Below are positions 32,446 to 40,883 of a stretch of DNA of 64,000 nt, one piece after another. The notes beneath the pieces were generated by a model. The model worked only from the letters and a program-made list of their open reading frames with translations, made no database searches and was not told the DNA's origin. Every line of letters begins with the position of its first letter. Within the stretch, counting starts at the first letter, position 1. Source of the stretch: CBDCNP01 sp965222425 (GTDB taxonomy: Bacteria > Acidobacteriota > Vicinamibacteria > Marinacidobacterales > DATDRI01); NCBI GenBank assembly GCA_965222425.1, contig CBDCTW010000018.1, forward strand, positions 496,001 to 560,000, given 5' to 3'. The position numbers and the translations under genes were made by a program.

Positions 32446-33474
32446 CTACTTCCTCACTCCGATCACCACGTTCGAATAGGTCGCACCCTCGGGTGTCTCG
32501 AAGCGTATGCCGGCTCCCAGCTCGATACGGTGGATGACCGGTCGATAGTCACGCCGGTATTCGAAGAAGATGCGCTCCACATCGTCGATGAAGAGCCGCA
32601 CGAAGAGACGATTCTCTCGCCCGTCAGGTCCCCATTCCCAGCGGAAGTGATGTCCCTGAGGGTTCCAAGCTAGAAAGCCACTGAAAGAGTCGACTCGGAA
32701 TCCGTCGGAGATCCAGCGTATCCGCAGGTATCTCGTCGTACTCGTAGAGCCACGGTCGTGTTTCTGGACACCGGCGCGAAAGGAGTTTTGAGTGAAGTCG
32801 GAACCGCCGCTGGGGTCCCACATGATGAAAAGGTGGCGGGCACCTTCACCCACGTTGCGGGGAGCGAGTCCCTTGATGTCCACTTCCAGGAACCCGCTCG
32901 CGATGGTGTCCATGTTGTAGATAATGTGGTTGGAGCGGGCATTCACCTTCCACCCCTCGTCGGTGAAAACGCCACCGCGTCGCGAGCCAACCGTCGACCC
33001 GTTCGTGAGCGGGTCGAAGACCAGAATGCCGTCACGCGGCTCTCTGGATTTGAAGGCGGTCAATACGCCGAAATCGGCGACCTGGGAAAAGGGTCCATCA
33101 ATACCCGAGGCCCTGGCCCGGGCGCGCCAGAAATGCTCTCCGTGATCGAGGTTCACCGTGACCTTCCACGAGGTCTGACCGCCGGGAGCCTCCCCGACGC
33201 CTTCGATCTCGACGACGATGTCGGTGAATCCAGAATCCTTGGCCACTTGGAACATGTATGAGGCCGAGCTACCGTCGCTCACCGTCACGTTCGTTACCGT
33301 CAATGTGGGTTTTGGCTCGTTGGTTTCGCTACCCGATGCTGGAGTTACGATGCCTGGGGCACTAAAGGTGACGCTAGGCCCGGAGGGTGAGTCATCGCTG
33401 CAGCCGTAGAAGGATCCCGCGGTGAGACTCAGTGCTGTTAGAAAGAGAAGTCCGCTCTTTGCCAGTTGTTTCAT
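32446..33474 (-). CDS. Lipoprotein with Fn3-like and lectin-like domains (paralogue 1)
   Basis: A 342-residue exported lipoprotein with a lipobox ending SFYGC (Cys 25). A fibronectin-III-like domain (about 35-135) has ASYMFQVAKDSGF and GEHFWRARARASGIDGPFS, typical of 'Fn3-like' substrate or adhesion modules. It is followed by a beta-sandwich domain of about 200 residues beginning FDPLTNGSTVGSRRGG and containing FLEVDIKGL, IMWDPSG, YLRIRWIS and FRWEWGP. This looks like a concanavalin-type carbohydrate-binding fold, inferred from strand pattern only. The next gene upstream is a paralogue of equal length. Confidence 0.7.
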   Translation of the reverse strand: MKQLAKSGLLFLTALSLTAGSFYGCSDDSPSGPSVTFSAPGIVTPASGSETNEPKPTLTVTNVTVSDGSSASYMFQVAKDSGFTDIVVEIEGVGEAPGGQTSWKVTVNLDHGEHFWRARARASGIDGPFSQVADFGVLTAFKSREPRDGILVFDPLTNGSTVGSRRGGVFTDEGWKVNARSNHIIYNMDTIASGFLEVDIKGLAPRNVGEGARHLFIMWDPSGGSDFTQNSFRAGVQKHDRGSTSTTRYLRIRWISDGFRVDSFSGFLAWNPQGHHFRWEWGPDGRENRLFVRLFIDDVERIFFEYRRDYRPVIHRIELGAGIRFETPEGATYSNVVIGVRK

Positions 33475-33534
33475 CCGTCCCTTTAGTAGCGAGCGGGCTG
33501 AGCCCCCGCGTGGGGGGGGCCAGCCCGGTCGGTC

Positions 33535-34554
33535 CTATTTCTCGAAAATTCTGACGTTCGAATAGACTGCGTCGGTGATGGATTCCGCTCGCGCCGCGAT
33601 CCCCATCTCTACAGTGTGATTACTCGGTGTATAAGGCGGATCGTACTCGATCTCAAGCATCAAACGGCCGTCGAGGTACAAGAATGCGAAATTCGAGTCG
33701 TCGCTGACCGGTCCCCACTCCAGCAGCCAAGTGTAAATCTGATTGGGATCCCAACGCAGAAAATTGGTTCCCGCCTCCCCTAAGTCGCCTTGAGAGATCC
33801 ACCGCATTCGGAGAAACGGAGGGTTGTGCTGTGGAGGGTGGATCTTTAAAACGTGGACGCGGGACGCATTGTCCCGATAGGCACCGTCTTTGGGGTCCCA
33901 CATCCCCATGACCATGAACTCGTTGGAGCGGTTGTTCTCCACCTCGAGCCCGGTCATCTGCCACTCGACGGAACCGGCCGATAGCGTTCTTATCTCGTAG
34001 CGCAGGTAGTCGAAGCGGGAAGTCACCAACCAGCCATTCGGAGTCAGCCTCCCTCCACCTCGACGGGTGGCTTCCGTCCTACCGTTGGTGAGAGGGTCGA
34101 AGAGGATCTCCCGACCTTCCGGCTCCTTGACGTTCTTGCTCACTCTGAAATCAGCTACCGCAGAAAATGGGCCGTCCGTACCGCTGGCCGCTGCGCGAGC
34201 CCGCCAGAAGTGTTCGCCTCCGCTCAGTGCGGGCTTCACTCGCCAGGACGTCTCACCGCTCCCATCCTCTTCCACTCCGCCGCTCTCCGCGACGATATTG
34301 CTGAAGTTGGCATCGGTGGCGACTTGAAACGTGTAACTTGCGCCGCTTCCGCCGCTGACGGTGACGTTGACGACTACTAGGGTTGGTCGCTCTGCAACGT
34401 TCTCGCCGTCCGGGCTCACGATGGCGGGAGCGCTGATGGTAATACTTGTCGATGTCATGCCATTGCTGGTGCCGTCATCACCACAGCTCGCTAGCACGGC
34501 GACTCCTGCGAGCAGCAAGTGGGCAGCACGCCAACTTGGTAGTTCAGCTTTCAT
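33535..34554 (-). CDS. Lipoprotein with Fn3-like and lectin-like domains (paralogue 2)
   Basis: 339 residues with a lipobox AVLASC (Cys 24). The architecture is as in its neighbour: an Fn3-like domain with ASYTFQVATDANF and GEHFWRARAAASGTDGPFS, then FDPLTNGRTEATRRGG, MVMGMWDPKDG, FLRMRWIS and YTWLLEWGP. Conservation is highest around the FRARA and FDPLTNG motifs and lower elsewhere, so the duplication is not recent. The ATG ending at 34554 follows AGGAGG and starts the signal peptide; the longer upstream frame is ignored. The pair is probably cotranscribed. Confidence 0.7.
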   Translation of the reverse strand: MKAELPSWRAAHLLLAGVAVLASCGDDGTSNGMTSTSITISAPAIVSPDGENVAERPTLVVVNVTVSGGSGASYTFQVATDANFSNIVAESGGVEEDGSGETSWRVKPALSGGEHFWRARAAASGTDGPFSAVADFRVSKNVKEPEGREILFDPLTNGRTEATRRGGGRLTPNGWLVTSRFDYLRYEIRTLSAGSVEWQMTGLEVENNRSNEFMVMGMWDPKDGAYRDNASRVHVLKIHPPQHNPPFLRMRWISQGDLGEAGTNFLRWDPNQIYTWLLEWGPVSDDSNFAFLYLDGRLMLEIEYDPPYTPSNHTVEMGIAARAESITDAVYSNVRIFEK

Positions 34555-34760
34555 GCGGATGCTTCCTCCTGAATCGATGGCGATTCTTGCCTGGCCGTGG
34601 GGTGGTGGCTGGGAGCTCAAAAGGAGACCCCGGACGGCCCCAAAAGGCGGTAGACTACCACGCGGCCAAGGCAAAGTCTAGGGGCCCAAGGCACAGGGTC
34701 TTAAGGGGTTCCGGGGGCGCGAGAGGCCAAAACTGTGCGATACGCGCTCGAGGAGGTGCG

Positions 34761-35741
34761 GTGAAAGTCCTGGTGACGGGAGCAAGCGGGTTCACGGGGA
34801 GCCACCTCGTCAGGCTCTTGACCGAGGCCGGTCACCAGGTTCGTGTTCTCGTTCGTCCTTCGAGTCGGCTGGACTTGTTGGAGCGGCTCTCGCCGGAGCC
34901 GATTCACGGGGATCTTACGGATGTAGAAAGCATCCGCCGGGCCGTCATGGGCACGGAGCGCATCTTTCACCTCGCCGCCGTCTATCGTGAAGCCAAGCTC
35001 CCGGACCGGGTTTACTACGACGTCAATGTCGAAGGCACGCGGCGTCTAGCCGAGGCCGCTCTTTCGGAAGGCGGCGTGCCGCTCATTTATTGCAGCACTT
35101 GCGGAGTGCACGGGGAAGTGGCCGAGCCTCCTGCCGACGAGGAAGCTCCCTACAATCCTGGGGACGTCTACCAACAAACCAAAGTGGAGGCGGAAAAGCT
35201 GCTCCTTTCGATGAATCGGGAGCGGGGACTTCACGTGGTCATCATGCGACCGGTTGGAATCTATGGGCCCGGAGACCGTCGTTTTCTGAAGCTGTTTCGC
35301 GGCGTCGCCCGTCGCCACTTTCCTATGATTGGGAAGGGTGGCGTTTTTTACCACCTCACGCACGTCGAAGACGTGGCGCGGGGTTTCATGCGTGCCGCCG
35401 AAGTCTCATCGGCGAACGGGAAGGCCTTTATCATCGCCGGCGAGCGCTACACGACCATCAAAGAGCTGATTGAGATCATCGCTCGTGCCGCCAAAGTCCC
35501 TCCCCCGAGATTGCGACTTCCCGCCGGACCGCTGTATGCGGCCGCCGTCGTCTGCGAAGGCATTTTCCGCCCTCTCGGTATCGAGCCACCGCTTTACCGT
35601 CGCCGCTTGGATTTCTTTCTGAAGCATCGGGCTTTTAAGATCGACAAGGCTCGGAACGAGCTCGGGTGGAAGCCCGAGGTCGACCTGGAGCAAGGGATTC
35701 GCCAGACGCTCGACTACTATCGCTCGCAGGGCTGGCTTTAG
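34761..35741 (+). CDS. NAD-dependent epimerase/dehydratase (extended SDR)
   Basis: A 326-residue protein. The Rossmann motif GASGFTGSHL is at residues 8-17, the catalytic Ser/Thr in YCSTCGVHG near 110, and the YxxxK motif as VYQQTK near 135. IYGPGDRRFLKLFRG and the THVEDVARG segment follow, as in nucleotide-sugar epimerases and HpnA-like enzymes. The start is the GTG at 34761, four bases after a perfect AGGAGG; the upstream ATG frame is not used. It opens a four-gene plus-strand cluster that looks like polysaccharide or glycolipid synthesis. Confidence 0.88.
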   Translation: MKVLVTGASGFTGSHLVRLLTEAGHQVRVLVRPSSRLDLLERLSPEPIHGDLTDVESIRRAVMGTERIFHLAAVYREAKLPDRVYYDVNVEGTRRLAEAALSEGGVPLIYCSTCGVHGEVAEPPADEEAPYNPGDVYQQTKVEAEKLLLSMNRERGLHVVIMRPVGIYGPGDRRFLKLFRGVARRHFPMIGKGGVFYHLTHVEDVARGFMRAAEVSSANGKAFIIAGERYTTIKELIEIIARAAKVPPPRLRLPAGPLYAAAVVCEGIFRPLGIEPPLYRRRLDFFLKHRAFKIDKARNELGWKPEVDLEQGIRQTLDYYRSQGWL

Positions 35742-35750
35742 ACCGCTAGA

Positions 35751-36551
35751 ATGAGCGTTATGGCGTCGCCCGCAAAATCCGATCGGAAGAACGATCCACG
35801 GATCGGCGTTGCCCAACAAGAGCTTTTCGACGAGCAAAAGAGCAAAGTCACGAAATACAGCGAGTTCGTGGTCGGAAGGAGCGGTCTCCTACCCCTCCTC
35901 GGCTACGAATGCGTGACTATGATGTCGTCGTGGGTTCCGGGATCGCTAGGTTTTTTCTTGAGAAGCAAACTCTACCCGCTGCTCCTCGGGTCGTGCGGGC
36001 GCAACGTGACCTTCGGTCAGAACGTTGTTCTGCGCCATCCTCATAAGATCCGCATCGGTTCGAACGTCGTCGTAGACGACAATTGCCTACTCGATGCCAA
36101 GGGGATCGATAATCGCGGCATCGAGCTGGACGGTGGTGTGTGGGTCGGTCGGAATACAATCCTATCTTGTAAGAACGGCAACATTCGGCTCGAGGAGAAG
36201 GCCAACGTCGGTTTCAATTGTGAGATCGCCGCGGCAGGCGACGTTCGCATCGGGAAACAAGTGCTCCTGGCGGCCTATGTCTATATCGTCGCAGGCGACC
36301 ACCTGCACGAGAGAACAGATCTTCCGGTAGCCGAGCAAGGACGAACCGCACAAGGAGTTACGGTCGAGGAGGGTGCCTGGGTCGGGGCCCACGTCGTGGT
36401 TGCCGACGGCGTGCGGATCGGTAAACATGCTATTATTGGGGCCGGCGGTGTCGTTCTCGAGGATGTCCCCGATTACCACATTGCAGGCGGAGTGCCGACT
36501 CGGCTCCTACGGGACCGTCGGAAGGCCTCTGCCGATGGCCCCATTGGGTAG
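35751..36551 (+). CDS. Left-handed beta-helix (hexapeptide) acyltransferase
   Basis: A 266-residue enzyme of the WbbJ/LacA type. After an N-terminal helical and hydrophobic part (GLLPLLGYECVTMMSSWVPG), hexapeptide repeats run from about residue 80 to 250: VTFGQNVVLRHPHKIRIGSNVVVDDNC, IELDGGVWVGRNTILSC, IRLEEKANVGFNCEI, VRIGKQVLLAAYVYIVAGDH, GAWVGAHVVVADGVRIGKHAIIGAGG. GDHLHE supplies the likely catalytic His. It probably acetylates a sugar or lipid intermediate. It starts 9 bp after the SDR gene; a second ATG lies three codons in. Confidence 0.87.
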   Translation: MSVMASPAKSDRKNDPRIGVAQQELFDEQKSKVTKYSEFVVGRSGLLPLLGYECVTMMSSWVPGSLGFFLRSKLYPLLLGSCGRNVTFGQNVVLRHPHKIRIGSNVVVDDNCLLDAKGIDNRGIELDGGVWVGRNTILSCKNGNIRLEEKANVGFNCEIAAAGDVRIGKQVLLAAYVYIVAGDHLHERTDLPVAEQGRTAQGVTVEEGAWVGAHVVVADGVRIGKHAIIGAGGVVLEDVPDYHIAGGVPTRLLRDRRKASADGPIG

Positions 36552-36586
36552 ATCCAGAGGCGATTGAGCCAGCGGAAGAGGAGAAG

Positions 36587-37747
36587 ATGTTTGGAACCAA
36601 GGATTACGTCGGCAAGCTTCTGAGGCGTAGTTTGCCCTCGGTGCCCCTGGACTTCGTGAAGACGCAGGTCGTGGGGCGTTTCAAGCCCATCCCTCCCGTG
36701 GTCTTGATTCTCAACGTTTCCTACAAATGTGACTCCAAGTGTGTGATGTGTAACTCCTGGAAGTTGCCTTATCACGACGACCTGACCACCGACGACTACC
36801 GCAAGGCCTTCGCCAGCGACCTCTTTCGTTCCATCGAGTACGTCGGTATCACCGGGGGCGAGCCGACACTTCGCCGGGACATGGTGGATCTGGTCCGCAT
36901 CATGAGCGACAACATGCCCCGCCTCCGCAAGATGACCCTCAATACCAATGGCTTCGTCACCGAGAGAGTCGTTCCCGTTCTCGAGGGAATCATCGACGTT
37001 GCCAACGAGCGGGACTTCCTGTTCGGTACGCGCGTCAGCCTCGACGGTGTCGGCGACGCTCACGAGAACATTCGCCGGGTTTGGAACGCTTTCGATCGCT
37101 CGATGAAGACGGTCCGAGCGATGCAAGAGCTTCAGAAGAAGAAGTTTTTCAACTTCGGCATCTCGTTTACGTTCACTTCGCAGAACATGGACGAAGGAGA
37201 AAAGATCTACGATTTTTGCAAGAAGGAAGATCTGAACGTCGTTTTCGCGATCGCTCGCTACTCGGAGCTGGCCTTCGGCAACATGGATCTCGTCGAGTCC
37301 ACCGAGCTCAAGTCAGAGGACTTCCCGCGCCTAACCGAGTTTTTCCGGGAGCGGGTTCGAGAGTCGGGGCCGCTGGATGGAGACGCGCTTCTCTACCAAG
37401 CCTATGCCAAGATGTTCAGCAACGGAATGCGTCGCACGATGCCTTGCCCGTCCATGGATCAGGGCGTGCTTCTGAATCCGAACGGGGACCTCCACTACTG
37501 CGAGAACAGCTCCAAAATCGGTAACGTGCGCACCGACGATCCGGTCGAGTCCTACTACAATCCCGCCAACCTTGCTCAAAGGCAGATGGTCCTCGACAAG
37601 ATCTGCCCGTCTTGCGCTAGCCCGTGCTTCGTGAACGCCGCGGCGATGAAGCAAATCTTCCCCTACCTCAAGTTCCTGGTCGAACTCGGGGGCGAGAAGA
37701 TTGCCTCTAGTGTCAGCAAACCTAGTAGGCCCAGCGCTTCTCCCTAG
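36587..37747 (+). CDS. Radical SAM protein with SPASM-like C-terminus
   Basis: 386 residues. The 4Fe-4S site CDSKCVMC (CxxxCxxC) is near residues 49-56, GGEPTLR near 91, and NTNGF near 125. The C-terminal cysteines CPSMDQ, HYCEN and CPSCASPC suggest auxiliary clusters, although the pattern is short for a full SPASM domain. It lies between an acyltransferase and an asparagine synthetase in a polysaccharide-type cluster; radical SAM enzymes in such clusters often modify a lipid or sugar. The substrate is unknown. AGGAGAAG lies before the ATG. Confidence 0.85.
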   Translation: MFGTKDYVGKLLRRSLPSVPLDFVKTQVVGRFKPIPPVVLILNVSYKCDSKCVMCNSWKLPYHDDLTTDDYRKAFASDLFRSIEYVGITGGEPTLRRDMVDLVRIMSDNMPRLRKMTLNTNGFVTERVVPVLEGIIDVANERDFLFGTRVSLDGVGDAHENIRRVWNAFDRSMKTVRAMQELQKKKFFNFGISFTFTSQNMDEGEKIYDFCKKEDLNVVFAIARYSELAFGNMDLVESTELKSEDFPRLTEFFRERVRESGPLDGDALLYQAYAKMFSNGMRRTMPCPSMDQGVLLNPNGDLHYCENSSKIGNVRTDDPVESYYNPANLAQRQMVLDKICPSCASPCFVNAAAMKQIFPYLKFLVELGGEKIASSVSKPSRPSASP

Positions 37748-37751
37748 CTAA

Positions 37752-39632
37752 ATGTGCGGCATCGCCGGGGTCATCCCACGCGACCCGGCCAAACTTCCCG
37801 ATCGCCAGGAGATCGACCGCATGGTCGAGCGGCTTCACCACCGGGGACCGGACGACGTGGGTGTCGTCACTCTGCCGGGGGCGGGCCTCGGGCTGAAGCG
37901 ACTGTCCATCATCGACGTCGCCGGCGGGCGTCAACCCCTCAACAACGAGGACAGCTCCGTTACCTTCGTCGGTAATGGCGAGATTTATAACTACCGCTCC
38001 CTCCGTGAAGAGCTGATTGCCCGAGGCCATCGTTTCGCTACGGGCTCCGATATGGAGGTCATCGTTCATGGGTACGAGGTATGGGGTGATGGAGTGGTCA
38101 ATCGCCTCAACGGCCAGTTCGCCTTTGCCCTTTGGGACGGACCCCGGCAACGACTCCTGGCGGCACGGGATCGCGCGGGTGAGAAACCGCTCTACTACTT
38201 CGAAGGCGTCGATGACATCGTCTTTGCGTCCGAGATCAAGGCGATTCTCACCAGGACCGACATTCCCCGGACGTTGGATCTCGGGGGGCTGGATACCTTC
38301 CTTACTTACGAGTTCATCGTCGCTCCGCACACAATTTTCCAGGGAATTAGAAAGCTTCCCCCGGCACATCTTCTGACCGTAGAGAGGGGAAAGGTCGCAA
38401 CCGTACCGTACTGGGATGCACCGACCGCGACGGATGATGACCTCAGCGACGAACAATGGGCAGAAGAGCTCCGGGCAACGCTCGGGCGGGCGGTAGAGTC
38501 TCAGATGATGAGCGACGTGCCGCTTGGTGCGTTCTTGTCCGGTGGAATCGACAGCAGCGCTGTCGTGGCGTTCATGGCACAGGCTTCTGAACGACCGGTC
38601 AAGACGTTCTCGATAGGTTTCGCGGAAGGAAGCTACGACGAGACAGGGTATGCGCGGGAGATTGCGCGACTCTTCAAGACCGAGCATCGTGAAGAGAGGA
38701 TCGAGCCGCGCGTGGAGGATCTTTTCGATAAGCTCGTGGTGCATCTCGACGAACCGTTCGCGGACGTATCGCTTTTTCCGACTTTCTTGGTCAGCGAAGT
38801 TGCTGCCCAAGAAGTGAAAGTCGTACTTTCCGGAGACGGCGGCGATGAGCTCTTCGCCGGCTACGATTGGTATCAAGCCGATCAGATCGCGCGAACGCTC
38901 GGGCGTTTTCCAGGCCAGACCGGTCTCCGCGCCTTGGCGGCGGTAAGCGAGCTTCTTCCTCCGACCGAGAAGAAGAAGGGTCTCATCAACAAAGCGAAGC
39001 GTTTTCTTGCCGGTGCGACGTTGCCGCCGCGCCTCGAGCATTATCGCTGGTTGACGCATCTCGGTGCCGATGAAAAGCGCGAAATGTATAGCGATGAATT
39101 CCTTAGCGGCTTGGCTTCGTTCGACCCCGCGGCTCCTGTTCTTCGCACCCTCGGCTACCCGCGAGAAGATTTGCTGAACCGGCAGCTCTATGCCGACTTC
39201 AAGATTTTTCTGGCCGACGACATTCTGGTGAAAGTCGACCGCATGAGCATGGCCACCTCGCTCGAGGCCCGGGCGCCTTTCTTGGATCAGGATGTCATCG
39301 AGCTGGCCTTTCGAATGCCGGGAAGAATGAAGCTTCGTGGCAACACGAGAAAGTACATCCTCAAGGAAGCCATGAAAGGAATCTTGCCCCCATCCATCCT
39401 TCATCGCCCCAAGGAGGGCTTCAGTATTCCAGTGAAGAACTGGCTGCGACGAGAGCTTCGCCCTCTAATGCAGGAGCTACTTTGCGAAGAAAGAGTTCGG
39501 CGCCGCGGTCTCTTCCGCTGGCCCGCCATCGAACGTCGAATCTCGGAGCACCTGGCGGGCCGCGCCAACCACGCACACCAGCTATTTCCCCTGATGGTCT
39601 TCGAGCGCTGGGCCGGGGAGTTCCTCGACTAG
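37752..39632 (+). CDS. asnB: Asparagine synthetase (glutamine-hydrolysing), exosortase-cluster type
   Basis: A 626-residue, two-domain enzyme. The class II glutaminase domain begins with the catalytic Cys2 (MCGIAGVI), with HRGPDD near 31 and FVGNGEIYNYR near 73. The synthetase domain has the PP-loop FLSGGIDSSAVVAF near residue 261, LSGDGGDELFAGY near 359, and DRMSMATSLEARAPFLD near 496. In exopolysaccharide clusters such AsnB homologues may amidate a sugar or peptide precursor instead of making free Asn. It starts four bases after the radical SAM gene. Confidence 0.93.
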   Translation: MCGIAGVIPRDPAKLPDRQEIDRMVERLHHRGPDDVGVVTLPGAGLGLKRLSIIDVAGGRQPLNNEDSSVTFVGNGEIYNYRSLREELIARGHRFATGSDMEVIVHGYEVWGDGVVNRLNGQFAFALWDGPRQRLLAARDRAGEKPLYYFEGVDDIVFASEIKAILTRTDIPRTLDLGGLDTFLTYEFIVAPHTIFQGIRKLPPAHLLTVERGKVATVPYWDAPTATDDDLSDEQWAEELRATLGRAVESQMMSDVPLGAFLSGGIDSSAVVAFMAQASERPVKTFSIGFAEGSYDETGYAREIARLFKTEHREERIEPRVEDLFDKLVVHLDEPFADVSLFPTFLVSEVAAQEVKVVLSGDGGDELFAGYDWYQADQIARTLGRFPGQTGLRALAAVSELLPPTEKKKGLINKAKRFLAGATLPPRLEHYRWLTHLGADEKREMYSDEFLSGLASFDPAAPVLRTLGYPREDLLNRQLYADFKIFLADDILVKVDRMSMATSLEARAPFLDQDVIELAFRMPGRMKLRGNTRKYILKEAMKGILPPSILHRPKEGFSIPVKNWLRRELRPLMQELLCEERVRRRGLFRWPAIERRISEHLAGRANHAHQLFPLMVFERWAGEFLD

Positions 39633-39679
39633 TGGGTTTGCAGCTTTGCCGCTCAAACGAGCCCCAGGCGCAGGACCTG

Positions 39680-40284
39680 ATGGGGAGCAGAAACGCATGC
39701 GTCCTTTGTTCGGCTATGCTGTTTTTCTGTGCGAGCGGCGATGCTCAGACCCTGCCTCCTTCTCTAGAGCAGAGCTCGAGCCCGGGGGCGCGTAGCCTGG
39801 CTCTAGGGGCGCCTTTGTTGCACTGGCCGACGACGCCACGGCTGCTTTCGCCAACCCGACCGGGCCGCGTGGAATTTTGATGAGCTTCACATCCGGCGCC
39901 GACGCCGAGTGGTTAGGACTTCTGTCCGATCAAGACCGGCGCCGAACGGCCCTTGCGGAGACCACCAAGGTTTGGCCGGAGGCTCCCAAGTACTGGGAGG
40001 GTGCGGTGGTGAAATACTGGAACGAGGATCGTTGGATTAGGGGGAGTTATTTGTTCCGTGGAGTGGGTCAGAAAGATTTCCGTGCTATCGCTCGTAAACC
40101 CGAGGGCCGCGTCTTTTTCGCCGGCGAGCACACCGAAGCGTCGTCGATGAACGGTGCCATCGCTTCGGGCGTCCGCACCCCGACCTCATCCAAAAGGCAG
40201 CCAGCACTTCCTGATACCGCCGCTTCCGAGTCAGGGGCCCCCACACCATCGACCGGCCTCGGCTGCCTTAACAATCGCCGGTGA
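39680..40284 (+). pseudogene. Chimeric relic: outer-membrane protein N-terminus joined to flavin amine oxidase C-terminus
   Basis: From ATG 39680 a signal peptide (SAMLFFCASGDAQ) leads into SSSPGARSLALG. One base added to the G4 run at 39806-39809 continues GAFVALADDATAAFANPTG, a standard start of UPF0164/FadL-type outer-membrane proteins. Directly after, the sequence becomes the C-terminus of a FAD amine oxidase: LMSFTSGADAEWLG, VVKYWNEDRWIRGSYLF, RVFFAGEHTEASSMNGAIASG. Two unrelated genes were joined, most likely by deletion. Neither part can work. This fills most of the 700-bp gap before argR. Confidence 0.72.
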
Positions 40285-40333
40285 TTTCCCCAAGATTTAC
40301 CTCCGTGGTAGCCTTGCCGGTCGAGCAACAACG

Positions 40334-40792
40334 ATGGCAGAACGTAGTCGCCGCCAAGAGAACATCCTCGAGCTCATCGGGCGAAAACCTGTGCGGACGC
40401 AACAAGAGCTCCTTAAAGAGCTACGTCGACGCGGAGTGGAGTTGACCCAAGCGACGCTCTCCCGCGAGCTCAAGTCGCTCGGGGTAGCGAAGGGACCGGA
40501 CGGTCGGGGCGGCTATCGCTACGTCCCGGGAGCGCCCGCCTCGGGGCTTTCTGGGCAGGGCCCGCTGCCCGCGGTCGCCGGGTTAGTGAGGGGCGTCGAG
40601 CGAAGCAACAACCTCCTGGTCGTCAAGACGCCTCCCGGGAACGCCCTGAGTGTGGCCCGCGGGATCGATCAGGCCAATTGGTCGGAGGTCATGGGGACCA
40701 TCGCGGGCAACGACATCATCCTCATTATCTGCCGGAATCAGCCACAGGCGACGCGGGTGGTGCGGCGGCTGAAGCTCATCGCGCGTCTGTAG
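40334..40792 (+). CDS. argR: Arginine repressor ArgR
   Basis: 152 residues. The N-terminal winged helix (RRQENILELIGRKPVRTQQELLKELRRRGVELTQATLSRELKSLGVAK) has the ArgR DNA-reading SRELK motif. The C-terminal hexamerisation and arginine-binding domain has LVVKTPPGNALSVARGID, MGTIAGNDIILIICRN and ATRVVRRL. Arginine-loaded ArgR binds pairs of 18-bp ARG boxes; such pairs are seen at 40838-40876 and 43730-43768. The ATG at 40334 gives the normal N-terminus. It is the first gene of the arginine cluster. Confidence 0.94.
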   Translation: MAERSRRQENILELIGRKPVRTQQELLKELRRRGVELTQATLSRELKSLGVAKGPDGRGGYRYVPGAPASGLSGQGPLPAVAGLVRGVERSNNLLVVKTPPGNALSVARGIDQANWSEVMGTIAGNDIILIICRNQPQATRVVRRLKLIARL

Positions 40793-40818
40793 CGTTCCCA
40801 CCACCTTCACTAATTCAC

Positions 40819-40847
40819 TTGACCCATGCCATGTGGTTGTGGATAAT
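40819..40847 (+). promoter_or_regulatory. Promoter of the P-loop gene-argC-argB operon
   Basis: TTGACC (40819-40824), a 17-bp spacer and GATAAT (40842-40847) form a near-consensus sigma70 promoter. The -10 lies within the first ARG-box-like site, so repressor binding would block it. Confidence 0.65.
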
Positions 40848-40853
40848 TATACC
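40840..40853 (+). promoter_or_regulatory. ARG-box-like operator 1 (TGGATAATTATACC)
   Basis: Matches 11 of 14 positions of the E. coli ARG-box core TGAATWWWWATTCA and overlaps the -10 element. It lies 21 bp from operator 2, the standard period of two 18-bp boxes with a 3-bp gap. Confidence 0.6.
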
Positions 40854-40860
40854 GTTGATA

Positions 40861-40874
40861 TGCATAATTATGCA
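40861..40874 (+). promoter_or_regulatory. ARG-box-like operator 2 (TGCATAATTATGCA)
   Basis: A perfect 14-bp palindrome matching 12 of 14 positions of the ARG-box core, exactly 21 bp after operator 1 and just downstream of the expected transcription start. Confidence 0.68.
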
Positions 40875-40883
40875 GGTGCGACC

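Noticed and set aside
37722..39404. 560-codon minus-strand frame antisense to asnB
   Set aside because: Long only because of codon bias; the sense frame has both complete AsnB domains.
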